Source: UBA7672 sp041398245 (lineage in GTDB: Bacteria > Pseudomonadota > Alphaproteobacteria > Caulobacterales > Hyphomonadaceae). From it: a stretch of 64,000 bases of DNA. The stretch is from contig JAWKVC010000016.1 of assembly GCA_041398245.1 (NCBI GenBank), positions 36,849-100,848 of the forward strand, written 5' to 3'. The notes beneath the pieces were generated by a model, which saw only the letters and a list, made by a program, of their open reading frames with translations, ran no database searches and was not told the DNA's origin. Of this stretch, positions 25,450-34,292 are shown piece by piece (within the stretch, counting starts at the first letter, position 1; every line of letters starts with the position of its first letter). Position numbers and translations under genes: made by a program.

Positions 25450-26112
25450 TCAGGTCTGATTGCGGGCGCGCAGCGAGCGCCAGCCGTCTGACACCAGATG
25501 CCAGCCGACATAGAGCAGCAGGCCGGCGGACGCGGCGAACATCGCCTCCATCACGTCATGGCCAGCCTCGCCCACGGCATGCGCGATGACCCAGCCAAGC
25601 GGCGTGGTGAAGGACGACGCCACAACCGCGACCAACGCCGCGACCGATGGCTTGAGGCCTGCGCGCATTGCCAGCGCCATGGCGACGACGCCTTCCGGCG
25701 CTTCGTGCAGGATAAGGCCCAGCGACGTCATCAGCCCGGAATCGTTGCTGTGCCAGAAGACGGCCGTGTAGACGGCGCCGTCGAGCGTTGAATGGACAGC
25801 CAGCACGGCGATGCCGAGCCAGGCGCCCAGGTGCGCTGCGGACTCCGAACGTCCGGAGCGCGCCCGGAAGATGAGTTCGAGAACGATGCCGATAATCGCG
25901 CCGGCGGCGAAGAAGATGCGGGCGACGTCTCCGGCGGAGAGCGCCTCGGGGGCGAGGTGCGTGATGCCCGCCGCCAGGATGATCACCCCGCCGGCCATGC
26001 CGACAATGTCGGTCACCCGGCGCGCCATGGTGGCGGCGAGGAGCGCAAAGGCCACGCCAGCAATGCTGAGCGCGCCAGCGCCGAGCACGATTGCGGCTTC
26101 GGACCCTGTCAT
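25450..26112 (-). CDS. ZIP family metal transporter
   Basis: The 220-residue membrane protein has about seven hydrophobic segments and the metal-site motifs of the ZIP family: HLAPEA in the second segment region, HSTLDGA near residue 105, and ILHEAPEG near residue 130, where His and Glu form the metal site. It would bring divalent metals such as zinc, iron or manganese into the cytoplasm. Start chosen at 26112. A perfect 15-bp dyad lies 8 bp upstream, suggesting repression by a metal sensor. Confidence 0.88.
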   Translation of the reverse strand: MTGSEAAIVLGAGALSIAGVAFALLAATMARRVTDIVGMAGGVIILAAGITHLAPEALSAGDVARIFFAAGAIIGIVLELIFRARSGRSESAAHLGAWLGIAVLAVHSTLDGAVYTAVFWHSNDSGLMTSLGLILHEAPEGVVAMALAMRAGLKPSVAALVAVVASSFTTPLGWVIAHAVGEAGHDVMEAMFAASAGLLLYVGWHLVSDGWRSLRARNQT

Positions 26113-26120
26113 GCAGCGGG

Positions 26121-26135
26121 TGTTACATAGTAACA
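26121..26135. promoter_or_regulatory. Dyad operator before the ZIP transporter gene
   Basis: TGTTACATAGTAACA has perfect 6-base arms around ATA and lies directly upstream of the start codon. The GTTAC/GTAAC core recalls Zur and Mur boxes of alphaproteobacteria, which would fit a metal uptake gene; the regulator is inferred. Confidence 0.5.
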
Positions 26136-26249
26136 TTCGTCTGGCAAGGACAAAGCTGGGGTTTTGAGGGCGGACCAAGCAGGAAAAGCTCCACTGCCCG
26201 GCGGCATGGAGGTTCGCTGTGGTTCTGCCCTCTTCAAGCAATGGAGGGC

Positions 26250-26324
26250 CGGGGACGCGGGATGGCCCGCGCGAGGATGGGCCGTGCGGGAGATGGTGGG
26301 ATGCGCTTGCATCCCGCGTCCCCG
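26250..26324. repeat. Branched palindromic element in the ZIP-cysNC gap
   Basis: Perfect 15-bp arms CGGGGACGCGGGATG (26250-26264) and CATCCCGCGTCCCCG (26310-26324) enclose further pairing, including GGGATGC with GCATCCC around a GCTT loop (26298-26315), so two alternative folds are possible. There is no gene here. Confidence 0.6.
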
Positions 26325-26402
26325 TGATCGTTCTTCGCCAGCCTCGAACAGGAGATTTTTCACCTCCCTGACGTTGTAGCGCCGGCTGCGTGCGGGCTTT
26401 GG

Positions 26403-26461
26403 CTGTCCAGCCGAAGTCCCGGGCTCACGCTCGACCACATCGCACCCGCGCCGCTGGACAG
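26403..26461. repeat. Inverted repeat in the ZIP-cysNC gap
   Basis: CTGTCCAGC (26403-26411) is inverted as GCTGGACAG (26453-26461) with a 41-base loop. It is the second of three palindromic structures in this 712-bp gene-free stretch (26113-26825). I see no convincing coding frame in the gap; the open frames there are short and mutually overlapping. Confidence 0.45.
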
Positions 26462-26631
26462 TGATCGGCTGTCCTCCATGCGGATGCGATGGGGGGAGTA
26501 TGCGCGCGGTGCAGAGGGGTGGGGACAACGCGACGTCTGTCCTACAGCTGCATTCGCGCAACCGCTTGAGATGGTGAGGGAAGATTTTTCAGAGCGAGCG
26601 CGCTGTTCGGCCGAATCCGGAACGCCTGGAT

Positions 26632-26754
26632 AGACGTCCCCACCTGTCCTCCCCGTAAACGGGGAGGGACCCGGATGCGCCACCGTCCTTCGATGCTGGG
26701 TAGGTTTGTGAAGCATGGTTCCTCCCCGTTTACGGGAAGGACAGGTGGGGGTCT
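26632..26754. repeat. Inverted pair of hairpin arms, possible nuclease-free relative of the DUF559 element
   Basis: The arm at 26632-26671 reads AGACGTCCCCACCTGT, then the hairpin CCTCCCCGT-AA-ACGGGGAGG. The arm at 26717-26754 is its inverted copy, with only a few changes and the AGACCCCCACC terminus. The terminus matches the AGACCCCCTCC box in the DUF559 arms, and the C-rich stem is similar. The 45 bp between the arms holds no gene. Confidence 0.7.
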
Positions 26755-26825
26755 GTTTCGGCAGGCGCGGCTGCGTCTGGTCCCTGGATCACACATCCGG
26801 GACGACAAACGGACCCGGGGAGTCG

Positions 26826-28775
26826 CTAGATCGAGAAGTCGACGCCCTGTTCGCCAGCGCCGCCGATGATGCCGGCGGCGCGCAGGCTGTCGATTACCTG
26901 ATCGGCCAGTTGCTCGGCGTCGGCATGCGAGGTGTCGAGCCGCAGCTCGGGCGAGACGGGCGCTTCGTAGGGGCTGTCGATGCCGGTGAAGTTGCGGATC
27001 TGCCCGGCCCGCGCCTTCTTGTAGAGGCCCTTGGGATCGCGGCTTTCGGCCAGATGCAGCGGCGTGTCGACAAAGACCTCGAAGAACTCGCCCTTCTCGA
27101 CAAGGTTGCGCACCATGTCGCGCTCGGCCCGGAAGGGCGAGATGAACGAGGCCGTGACGATGAGGCCGGCGTCGACGAACAGCTTCGCGACCTCGCCGAT
27201 ACGGCGGATGTTCTCGACGCGGTCGGCGTCGGCGAAGCCGAGATCCTTGTTGAGACCCTGACGGATGTTGTCGCCGTCGAGCGAATAGGTATGCGCGCCC
27301 ATGGCCGAGAGCTTGCGCTCGACCAGGTTGGCGATGGTGGACTTGCCCGCGCCCGAGAGGCCGGTGAACCACAGGATGGCGGGGCGATGGCCCTTCAGCA
27401 GCGAGCGGGACGCCTTGGTGACGTCCATCGCCTGACGGTGAACGTTGGTGGCGCGGCTGAGCGAGAACTCGATCATGCCGGCGCCGACGGTCTGGTTGGT
27501 GAACCGGTCGATCAGGATGAACGCGCCCGCCTCGCGGATCGCCTTGTAGGGATCGAACACGACGGGCTGGTTGGTCGAGACGTTGCAGAAGCCGATCTCG
27601 TTGAGGCCGAGCGCGTGGCCCTGCGTCTTGTCCAGCGTGTTGATGTCGATCTTGTGCCGGATGCCGGTGACGGTGGCCTGCACGGTCTGGCTGCCGATCT
27701 TGAGGACATAGGCCTGACCGGTGGTGAGCTGATCCTCATGCATCCAGAGGATGTTGGCGGTGAACTGGTTCGAGACTTCAGGGCGCGCATCGGGCGCAGC
27801 GAACACATCGCCGCGCGAGGCGTCGATCTCGTCCTCGATCACCAGCGTGATGGCCTCGCCCGCGCCGGCGACCTCGCGGTCGCCATCGGCCGTGACCAGC
27901 GCCTTCACCTTCGACATCTTGCCGGACTTGGCGACGACGACGGAATCGCCCGGCCGGACCGAACCCGAGACGATGGTTCCGGAGAAGCCGCGGAAGTCGA
28001 GATTCGGACGGTTGACCCATTGCACCGGCAGACGGAAGGGCGCGTTGCCGCGCTCGTCGGCGATCTCGATGGCTTCGAGATGCTCGATCAGCGTGGGACC
28101 GGCATGCCAGGAGATTGCTTCGGAGCGCGTGGTGACGTTTTCGCCCTTCAGCGCCGACATCGGGATGGGCGTGATCGACTCGAAGCCGAGATTCTCGGCG
28201 ACAGCCAGATAGCTCGCCACGATCTCGTGGAAGCGGGCGCGGCTGTAGTCGACCAGATCCATCTTGTTGACCGCCAGCACGATGTGGCGGACGCCCAGCA
28301 TGTTGGCGATGTAGGTGTGGCGCTTGGTCTGCGGCAGCACGCCCTTGCGCGCGTCGATCAGGATGATGGCGAGATCGGCGGTCGATGCGCCGGTCGCCAT
28401 GTTGCGGGTGTATTGCTCGTGGCCGGGCGTATCCGCGACGATGAATTTGCGCTTGTCGGTGGAGAAGAAGCGATAGGCCACATCGATGGTGATGCCCTGC
28501 TCGCGTTCGGCCTCGAGGCCGTCGAGCAGCAGCGCGAAGTCGATATTCTCGCCCTGGGTGCCGTGCTTGACCGAATCCTTCTTGAGGGCCGCCAGCTGAT
28601 CCTCGAAGATCAGCTTGGTGTCGTAGAGCAGCCGGCCGATCAGCGTTGATTTGCCATCGTCGACCGACCCGCAGGTGATGAAGCGCAGGACGCCCATCTC
28701 GGCGTTGGCGAGTTCGCGGACCGACGGGCGCGGCTGGGCCGCCGGCTTGCGCATGGGGGTCACCTTCGTGGCCAT
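26826..28775 (-). CDS. cysNC: Bifunctional sulfate adenylyltransferase large subunit / adenylylsulfate kinase CysNC
   Basis: The 649-residue fusion has an EF-Tu-like GTPase (CysN) that drives APS synthesis with CysD, and a C-terminal APS kinase (CysC) making PAPS. CysN motifs are GSVDDGKST near residue 36, EREQGITIDVAYR, DTPGHEQY and NKMD. The kinase Walker A GLSGAGKST lies near residue 475, followed by SLDGDNIRQGLNKDLGF and ISPFRAERD. The start codon overlaps the cysD stop by one base, so the two are coupled. They supply activated sulfate for cysteine synthesis or sulfation. Confidence 0.96.
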   Translation of the reverse strand: MATKVTPMRKPAAQPRPSVRELANAEMGVLRFITCGSVDDGKSTLIGRLLYDTKLIFEDQLAALKKDSVKHGTQGENIDFALLLDGLEAEREQGITIDVAYRFFSTDKRKFIVADTPGHEQYTRNMATGASTADLAIILIDARKGVLPQTKRHTYIANMLGVRHIVLAVNKMDLVDYSRARFHEIVASYLAVAENLGFESITPIPMSALKGENVTTRSEAISWHAGPTLIEHLEAIEIADERGNAPFRLPVQWVNRPNLDFRGFSGTIVSGSVRPGDSVVVAKSGKMSKVKALVTADGDREVAGAGEAITLVIEDEIDASRGDVFAAPDARPEVSNQFTANILWMHEDQLTTGQAYVLKIGSQTVQATVTGIRHKIDINTLDKTQGHALGLNEIGFCNVSTNQPVVFDPYKAIREAGAFILIDRFTNQTVGAGMIEFSLSRATNVHRQAMDVTKASRSLLKGHRPAILWFTGLSGAGKSTIANLVERKLSAMGAHTYSLDGDNIRQGLNKDLGFADADRVENIRRIGEVAKLFVDAGLIVTASFISPFRAERDMVRNLVEKGEFFEVFVDTPLHLAESRDPKGLYKKARAGQIRNFTGIDSPYEAPVSPELRLDTSHADAEQLADQVIDSLRAAGIIGGAGEQGVDFSI

Positions 28776-29740
28776 CAGAAGTAGCCCTCGCGCTTCTTCT
28801 TCTCCATCGACCCGCTTTCGTCATGGTCGATGAGCCGGCCCGAGCGTTCGGACGTGCGCGCGGTCAACATCTCGGCGACAATGTCGTCGAGCGTGGCGGC
28901 GTCGCTCTCGATGGCGGCGGTGAGCGGATAGCAGCCCAGCGTGCGGAAGCGGATCATCCGGTCCTGCGGAACCTCGCCCGCCTCGAGCGGCGTGCGGTCA
29001 TCGTCGACCATGAAGATCTGGTCGTTGCGGATGACGGTGGGACGCGTCGCGCCGAAATAGAGCGGCACAATCGGGATCTCTTCCTCGGCGATGTAGGCCC
29101 AGATATCGAGCTCGGTCCAGTTGGAGAGCGGGAAGACGCGGATGCTTTCGCCGCGCGCCTTGCGGGTGTTGTAGAGGCTCCAGAGTTCGGGCCGCTGGTT
29201 CTTGGGGTCCCAGCCATGGTCTGCCGTGCGGAAGGAGAAGATGCGCTCCTTCGCCCTGCTCTTTTCCTCGTCCCGCCGGGCCCCGCCGAAGGCCGCGTCG
29301 AACCGGTACTTGTCCATCGCCTGGCGCAGGCCCTCGGTCTTCATCACCTGGGTGTGGAGGCTGGAGCCCGAGGCGTAGGGGTTGACGCCCCGCTTCAGCC
29401 CGTCCTCGTTGATATGCACGATGAGATCGAGGCCAAGTTTCCGGGTGATCAGGTCCCGGAAGCGGATCATCTCCCGGAATTTCCAGGTGGTGTCGACATG
29501 CATGAAGGGAAAAGGCGGCCGCGAGGGCCAGAACGCCTTCATCGCCAGATGCAGCATCACCGACGAGTCCTTGCCGATGGAATACAGCATCACCGGGTTC
29601 TCGAAGCCGGCGGCGACCTCCCGCATGATGAAAATGCTTTCAGCTTCAAGCCGCTGCAGATGCGCCGGCAAGGGCTTCCGGCGCGCCGGGCGCGACTTGA
29701 AACGTTCGGCATAAGCCGCAAGATCGGTTTCGAGCGTCAA
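28775..29740 (-). CDS. cysD: Sulfate adenylyltransferase small subunit CysD
   Basis: The 321-residue ATP pyrophosphatase-type enzyme makes adenosine 5'-phosphosulfate from ATP and sulfate with CysN. The PP-loop MLYSIGKDSSVMLHLA is near residue 52, with FAFMHVDTTWKF-type context (PFPFMHVDTTWKFREM), RDEEKSRAKERIFSFR and a C-terminal tail GSMEKKKREGYF that is typical of the family. It is the first gene of the operon; 176 bp separate it from the divergent AsmA gene. Confidence 0.96.
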   Translation of the reverse strand: MTLETDLAAYAERFKSRPARRKPLPAHLQRLEAESIFIMREVAAGFENPVMLYSIGKDSSVMLHLAMKAFWPSRPPFPFMHVDTTWKFREMIRFRDLITRKLGLDLIVHINEDGLKRGVNPYASGSSLHTQVMKTEGLRQAMDKYRFDAAFGGARRDEEKSRAKERIFSFRTADHGWDPKNQRPELWSLYNTRKARGESIRVFPLSNWTELDIWAYIAEEEIPIVPLYFGATRPTVIRNDQIFMVDDDRTPLEAGEVPQDRMIRFRTLGCYPLTAAIESDAATLDDIVAEMLTARTSERSGRLIDHDESGSMEKKKREGYF

Positions 29741-29916
29741 GGTCCTGACCGTCCACAGGTAGGTTGAAAGCCCGACTTAGGGGGTGGGCCAGCCCCGGTA
29801 AAGCGCGGCCATCTCAAGTCAGACCCTACCGTGCCTTAAAGGTGGCGGGTGGCCAGCGCCCTGATGACGCCTAACTTGGTCGGTGACATCAAAGGACGGA
29901 AAGCAAAGAGGATTCG

Positions 29917-32526
29917 ATGGCCTTCGCGATCCCCCTGTCGATACCCCCCAAGGCGCGCAAGCCGCTGATCATCGCCGGCAGCGTGATCGGCGGGCTTCTG
30001 GCCTTGCTGATCCTTGCGGTCCTGATCATTCCCAACCTGATCCCGCAGGAGGTCTATCGCGCCGAGATCGAGAAGGCGGCGCGGGAGGCGACTGGCCGGA
30101 ATGTCTCGGTGACGGGCAATATCAGCGTGGCGGTCTTCCCCCGCATCGAGGCGCGCGCCGGCGCATCGTCCATCTCCAACCCCGAAGGGTTCGGCGATGC
30201 CCCCTTCGCGACCATGAAGGAGCTGCGCGCGGCGGTGGCGCTGTGGCCGCTCATCTTCGGCGGCAATGTCGAGATCGAGGAATTCGTGATGGTCGAGCCG
30301 GATATCCGGCTGGTGAACCTGGCGGACGGAACGAACAACTGGACGTTCGATGTTGGCGGTGGTGGCGAGGCCGCGCCTGCCGAGACGCCGCAGGAGCCGG
30401 GTGGAAAGCTTTCGGCGTCGTTGCGCGACCTGCGCATCGAGAAAGGCCGCGTGTCGTGGGACGACCAGCAGGAAGGCCGCATCCAGACGCTGAGCGATCT
30501 TGAGCTGTCCGCCGACATGCAGGCGATGGACAAGCCGCTGTCGTTCAACGCCAAGGGTCTCGCCAATGACCTCGCCTTCAAGCTGACGGCGCGGCTGGAC
30601 AATCCGCAGGCGACGCTTGACGGCAATCCGTCGCCGGCGACGATCCAGCTCGATACGGACCTCATCAAGGCCGACCTCAAAGGCACGCTTGGCCTCGGCG
30701 CGACGCCACGGTTCGATTTCGAAGCGAAGGGCGATATTCCATCTCTGGTGGAGCTGGCCGAGGCGTTCAAGGTGACGGCCATCCCGGCGCGCGACGTGCT
30801 GGGCAAGCTGTCGCTTGAAGGTCAGGCGTTCGGAACGCCGGACGACATCACCATCAAGATCGGCAAGGCGCGGCATGAAAGCCCGCTGCTGATCGCCGAC
30901 CTGAAGGGCGAGACACGCATCGCCGGCGGGGTCGCCCTGCAGCTGGATGCGGATGCCGAGGCGCCGAAGCTGGCCGAACTGGCGCGCGCGATGGGCATCG
31001 CCGCGCCGGCCGAGGCGGCGCTGGGCAAGGCGAGCCTTGCCGGCACGATCTCGGGCCAGCTCGACAGTCTTTCGTTCGAGAACGTGCAGTTCTCGCATGA
31101 CAGCGGTCTGCTGAAGCTCGACTTCGCGGGGGAGGCCGCGCTGAAGGACAGTCTCACCTACAACGGTAAGGTCGCGATCGCCGCGCCGGACCTGCGCAAG
31201 CTGGCGGCGGCGGCCGGCACGCAACTGCCGGCGGGCGACATCTACAAGGCCTTTTCGCTGGAAGGCGAGACGTCCGGCAGCGCGACAGACGTGCTGCTGA
31301 AGAATGCGAACCTGACGTTTGACGCTGTGACGGCGACGGGCGAAGCAGCGCTGCGCTTCGACGGCAAGCCGAAACTGGTCGGATCGCTGACCACCAACAG
31401 CATCGATATCACGCCTTACGCGACAGCGTCCGGCGCGCCGACGGAACCGGGCCCGGCGACCGTTGGGTGGGGCAAGACGCCGATCGATCTGTCGCCGTTG
31501 AAGCTTGTCGACGCCGACATCACGCTTAAGGCGAGCGGCCTGCGCTTCGATACGTTCGACTTTGGCGCCTCGACCGTGGCGGTTGCGTTGGCCAATGGGC
31601 TTCTGACGGCCGATGTGAAGCAGACCTCGCTGTTCGGCGGCAAAGGCAGCGCGCAGCTTGTTGCGGACGGCAGCAAGGCGGCGCCCGCCATTGCGTTCAG
31701 CGCGAACATGGAAGGGCTGGGACTCAAGAAGCTGCTGACCGCGGCGGCGGGCTTCGGATCACTCGACGGATCGGGCGACATCGTCATCGATGTTGCCGGG
31801 TCCGGAGCTGACCTGCAAACGCTGATGAATTCGCTGGTGGGCAATGGCCAGTTCCTGTTCGACAAGGGAACACTGACGGGCGTCGACCTGATGGCGCTGG
31901 GCGAGGCGGCGAAGTCCGCGCTCAACAAGCGCGAGGTCAAGGGCGGCGCCATCTCGCCGCTGGCGCAGACCAAGTTCGAAACGCTGAAGACGAGTTTCGT
32001 GATGACGGACGGCGTCGCCATGGTGACGGGGCTCAACATCGATGCGCCGGGCTTCACGCTCTCCGGCGGCGGCGCGCTCGACATCGGCAAGCAGCAGGCG
32101 AGCCTCAACCTCTTCCCGCAATACAAGGACAAGTCGTCGGGCCTCAACGGCTACGGCCTGCCGCTGGAACTGGCCGGATCGTGGAACGGGATCAAGCTGT
32201 CGCTGGACTGGGACTGGCTGAAGGACAAGGCGAGCGCCGGGCTGCGCGACCGCGCGCAGGACGAGATCAAGGACGAGGTGCAGAAGGTGACGGACGACCT
32301 CGCCGCACGTCTCGGGCTCGGAAAGCCGAAGCCGGCGGCGACCCCCACGCCCGCTCCGGCCCAGACCGAGACGCCGGCCGCGCCCGACCAGCCGGCAAAC
32401 GACGGGACACAAGCCGCCGCCGAACCCGCGGCCCCTGCCCCGTCCCAGCCACCCGCGGCTAACGCCGAGGACCGGCTGAAAGCCGAGGCCCAGAAGGCGC
32501 TGGACCGCCTCCTCGGGCGGGACTGA
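29917..32526 (+). CDS. AsmA family protein
   Basis: The 869-residue protein has one N-terminal membrane anchor (PLIIAGSVIGGLLALLILAVLIIPNLI) followed by an AsmA-type N-terminal domain (EVYRAEIEKAAREATGRNVSVTGNISVAVFPRIEARAG) and a long repetitive beta-rich body with a C-terminal AsmA module (FDKGTLTGVDLMALGEAAKSALN). AsmA-like proteins span the periplasm and are thought to move lipids to the outer membrane. The last 70 residues are a Pro/Ala linker ending in a helix (EDRLKAEAQKALDRLLG). Start is supported by AGAGGATTCG. A terminator hairpin follows the stop. Confidence 0.9.
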   Translation: MAFAIPLSIPPKARKPLIIAGSVIGGLLALLILAVLIIPNLIPQEVYRAEIEKAAREATGRNVSVTGNISVAVFPRIEARAGASSISNPEGFGDAPFATMKELRAAVALWPLIFGGNVEIEEFVMVEPDIRLVNLADGTNNWTFDVGGGGEAAPAETPQEPGGKLSASLRDLRIEKGRVSWDDQQEGRIQTLSDLELSADMQAMDKPLSFNAKGLANDLAFKLTARLDNPQATLDGNPSPATIQLDTDLIKADLKGTLGLGATPRFDFEAKGDIPSLVELAEAFKVTAIPARDVLGKLSLEGQAFGTPDDITIKIGKARHESPLLIADLKGETRIAGGVALQLDADAEAPKLAELARAMGIAAPAEAALGKASLAGTISGQLDSLSFENVQFSHDSGLLKLDFAGEAALKDSLTYNGKVAIAAPDLRKLAAAAGTQLPAGDIYKAFSLEGETSGSATDVLLKNANLTFDAVTATGEAALRFDGKPKLVGSLTTNSIDITPYATASGAPTEPGPATVGWGKTPIDLSPLKLVDADITLKASGLRFDTFDFGASTVAVALANGLLTADVKQTSLFGGKGSAQLVADGSKAAPAIAFSANMEGLGLKKLLTAAAGFGSLDGSGDIVIDVAGSGADLQTLMNSLVGNGQFLFDKGTLTGVDLMALGEAAKSALNKREVKGGAISPLAQTKFETLKTSFVMTDGVAMVTGLNIDAPGFTLSGGGALDIGKQQASLNLFPQYKDKSSGLNGYGLPLELAGSWNGIKLSLDWDWLKDKASAGLRDRAQDEIKDEVQKVTDDLAARLGLGKPKPAATPTPAPAQTETPAAPDQPANDGTQAAAEPAAPAPSQPPAANAEDRLKAEAQKALDRLLGRD

Positions 32527-32550
32527 AGCGCCGCTCGGGAGGGGCGCTTT
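32526..32550 (+). terminator. Terminator after the AsmA gene
   Basis: AAGCGCC pairs with GGCGCTT around a GCTCGGGAGG loop and is followed by TTC and a G-rich stretch, immediately after the stop codon. Confidence 0.6.
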
Positions 32551-32633
32551 CGGGGGGCTCTGCCGAGGCGCTTGCTCCGGGGGTCCCGAGGGTCTAAGAG
32601 GCGGCCTTCGCGCGCCCGCGCGCCATGCCGGTC

Positions 32634-32710
32634 GCCGCCATAGCTCAGTTGGTTAGAGCGCTAGATTGTGGATCTAGAGGTCCCCCGTTCGAGCCGGGGT
32701 GGCGGTACCA
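32634..32710 (+). tRNA. tRNA-His (anticodon GUG), G-1-less alphaproteobacterial type
   Basis: A full cloverleaf folds from GCCGCCA (acceptor) through the D arm AGCTCAGTTGGTTAGAGC, an anticodon stem-loop CTAGATTGTGGATCTAG with anticodon GTG, and a T arm CCCCGTTCGAGCCGGGG to TGGCGGT, with CCA encoded. G1 pairs with U72, base 73 is A, and the base before G1 is C, so the usual G-1:C73 pair is absent. This is the unusual identity set known in many alphaproteobacteria, which use a matching divergent histidyl-tRNA synthetase. A lower-GC island begins right after its 3' end. Confidence 0.96.
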
Positions 32711-32921
32711 GAAATCGAAGGGAAAGTTAGCGCGTTTCCGGGCATTAGGCGAGCGATTTCCCACTCGTGCCAATGATGTGCCGCGGCCAGCGCGGCGTCG
32801 AATAACTTGCGGCAAAGAGCGCCCGCTCGCGTGTTCAGTCTGTCGTGCATCCAACTGCACCATCGCGACGCGGACCCGACAGAGTGGGTTCTCGCGCTGC
32901 TTTACTTGTTCGTTGAAGGGC

Positions 32922-32964
32922 TAGCCGGTTGAAACGGCCATCAAACCGGCCAAATAACCGGCCA
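32922..32964. repeat. Phased AACCGGCCA repeats upstream of fic
   Basis: Three direct copies start at 32932, 32944 and 32956 (exactly 12 bp apart; the first reads AAACGGCCA), with an inverted partial copy at 32922-32930. A further direct copy lies at 33047 inside the fic 5' end. They lie in the 311-bp gap between tRNA-His and fic, which otherwise holds no gene I can support. They may be an operator or an origin-like cluster. Confidence 0.55.
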
Positions 32965-33021
32965 TATTGGCGGTCACACACTTGCTAGTCTTGTTAACAT
33001 ATCCCTGTTATTATTCATATT

Positions 33022-34170
33022 ATGTCGAACCCGCCGCCTGACAGTGAACCGGCCAAAAACACGGCTCCAGACCGTGGTGAAAACACCGGGCTCATGGAGC
33101 CGATGCTGCTCTCCGAGGACGCGCGCGGCCGTGCGGCGCTGACCGATCTCGCGGTCGAGTTGGCCGCCAAATCCGCCGGCTTCCGCAAGAGCCTGCCGGA
33201 TGGCGTTGTGCGCGCCCTCGCCGACCTCGTCCGGTCGATGAACTGCTACTACTCGAACCTCATCGAGGGGCATGACACGCACCCGATCGACATCGAGCGC
33301 GCCCTCAAACAGGACTACAGCAAAGACCCCAAGAAACGCGACCTGCAGCTGGAGGCTCGCGCCCATATCGCGGTTCAAGCCTGGATCGATGCAGGTGGTC
33401 TTGATGGTCGCGCCGCAACCGCTGAGGGCGTATGCGAGACGCACCGGCGTTTCTGCTCAGAACTTCCGGATGAACTGCTCTGGGTGAAGAACCCCGACAC
33501 CGGCGAGAAGCTGAAGGTCATCCCTGGCGACTACCGGACGGCGGATGCCGCCGTCGGTCAGCACGTCGCCATCAGCCCGGGCTCGATTCCACGCTTCATG
33601 CTGCGGTTTGAGCAGGCGTACCGCAAGCTCGGAAAAACCAACGCCATCCTTGCAGCAGCGGCGGCGCACCATCGTCTTGTCTGGATCCACCCGTTTGCCG
33701 ACGGAAATGGGCGTGTGGTGCGGCTGATGTCCTATGCGATGCTCCGCGAGGCGCTGGACACCGGCGGCGTCTGGTCAATCGCCCGCGGTCTCGCGCGCAC
33801 CGTCGACGATTACAAGGCCGGCCTTGCCAATTGCGCTCAACGCCGTCGCAACGACCTCGACGGTCGCGGCACCCTCAGCGAGGGGGCGCTGGCCAGCTTC
33901 ACCGGCTATTTCCTCAAGACCTGTCTCGATCAGGTCGCCTTCATGGAAGATCCTGGTGCAGCCCGACAAGCTACGCGCACGCATCCTCATCTGGGCCGAA
34001 GAGGAAATTCGGCTTGCGCCCTGCCGCCCAAATCTGGCGCGGTGCTTGAGGCAATCCTATACCGAGGCGAACTGCCGCGTGGTGACGTCGACGGCTCGCT
34101 CGGCGCAAGCGACCGCACGGCCTGCCGCCTAAACGTCATCGTTCATCGAACGCGGCGTCGTGGCGTTTGA
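33022..34170 (+). CDS. Fic family AMP-transferase, C-terminus disrupted by frameshifts
   Basis: The 382-residue frame carries the catalytic Fic motif HPFADGNGRVVR near residue 223, so the core should transfer AMP or a similar group to target hydroxyls. SNLIEG near residue 77 fits the inhibitory (S/T)xxxE(G/N) helix on the N-terminal side (class II self-inhibited Fic). After FMED (about 33945) the family sequence continues in another frame (VQPDKLRARILIWAEEEIRL), returns near 34012 (PPKSGAVLEAILYRGELPRGDVDG), then leaves the frame again near 34125 and once more before CLAFPATLA. The wing-helix C-terminus is thus broken. No clear ribosome site precedes the ATG. It is the first gene of the island after tRNA-His. 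Confidence 0.8.
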   Translation: MSNPPPDSEPAKNTAPDRGENTGLMEPMLLSEDARGRAALTDLAVELAAKSAGFRKSLPDGVVRALADLVRSMNCYYSNLIEGHDTHPIDIERALKQDYSKDPKKRDLQLEARAHIAVQAWIDAGGLDGRAATAEGVCETHRRFCSELPDELLWVKNPDTGEKLKVIPGDYRTADAAVGQHVAISPGSIPRFMLRFEQAYRKLGKTNAILAAAAAHHRLVWIHPFADGNGRVVRLMSYAMLREALDTGGVWSIARGLARTVDDYKAGLANCAQRRRNDLDGRGTLSEGALASFTGYFLKTCLDQVAFMEDPGAARQATRTHPHLGRRGNSACALPPKSGAVLEAILYRGELPRGDVDGSLGASDRTACRLNVIVHRTRRRGV

Positions 34171-34292
34171 CCCTTACCACGCGCGCCGTCTGCCTCGCCT
34201 TCCCGGCCACGTTGGCCACGCTGGATGCTCCGGGCTATTCCCGGACAAGGGACGGTGACAGGGAAAAAGATCATTAGCGCGCCAAGAACCCG

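Noticed and set aside
26715..28649. 644-codon plus-strand frame opposite cysNC
   Set aside because: cysNC is unambiguous; the antisense frame is a GC-bias artefact.
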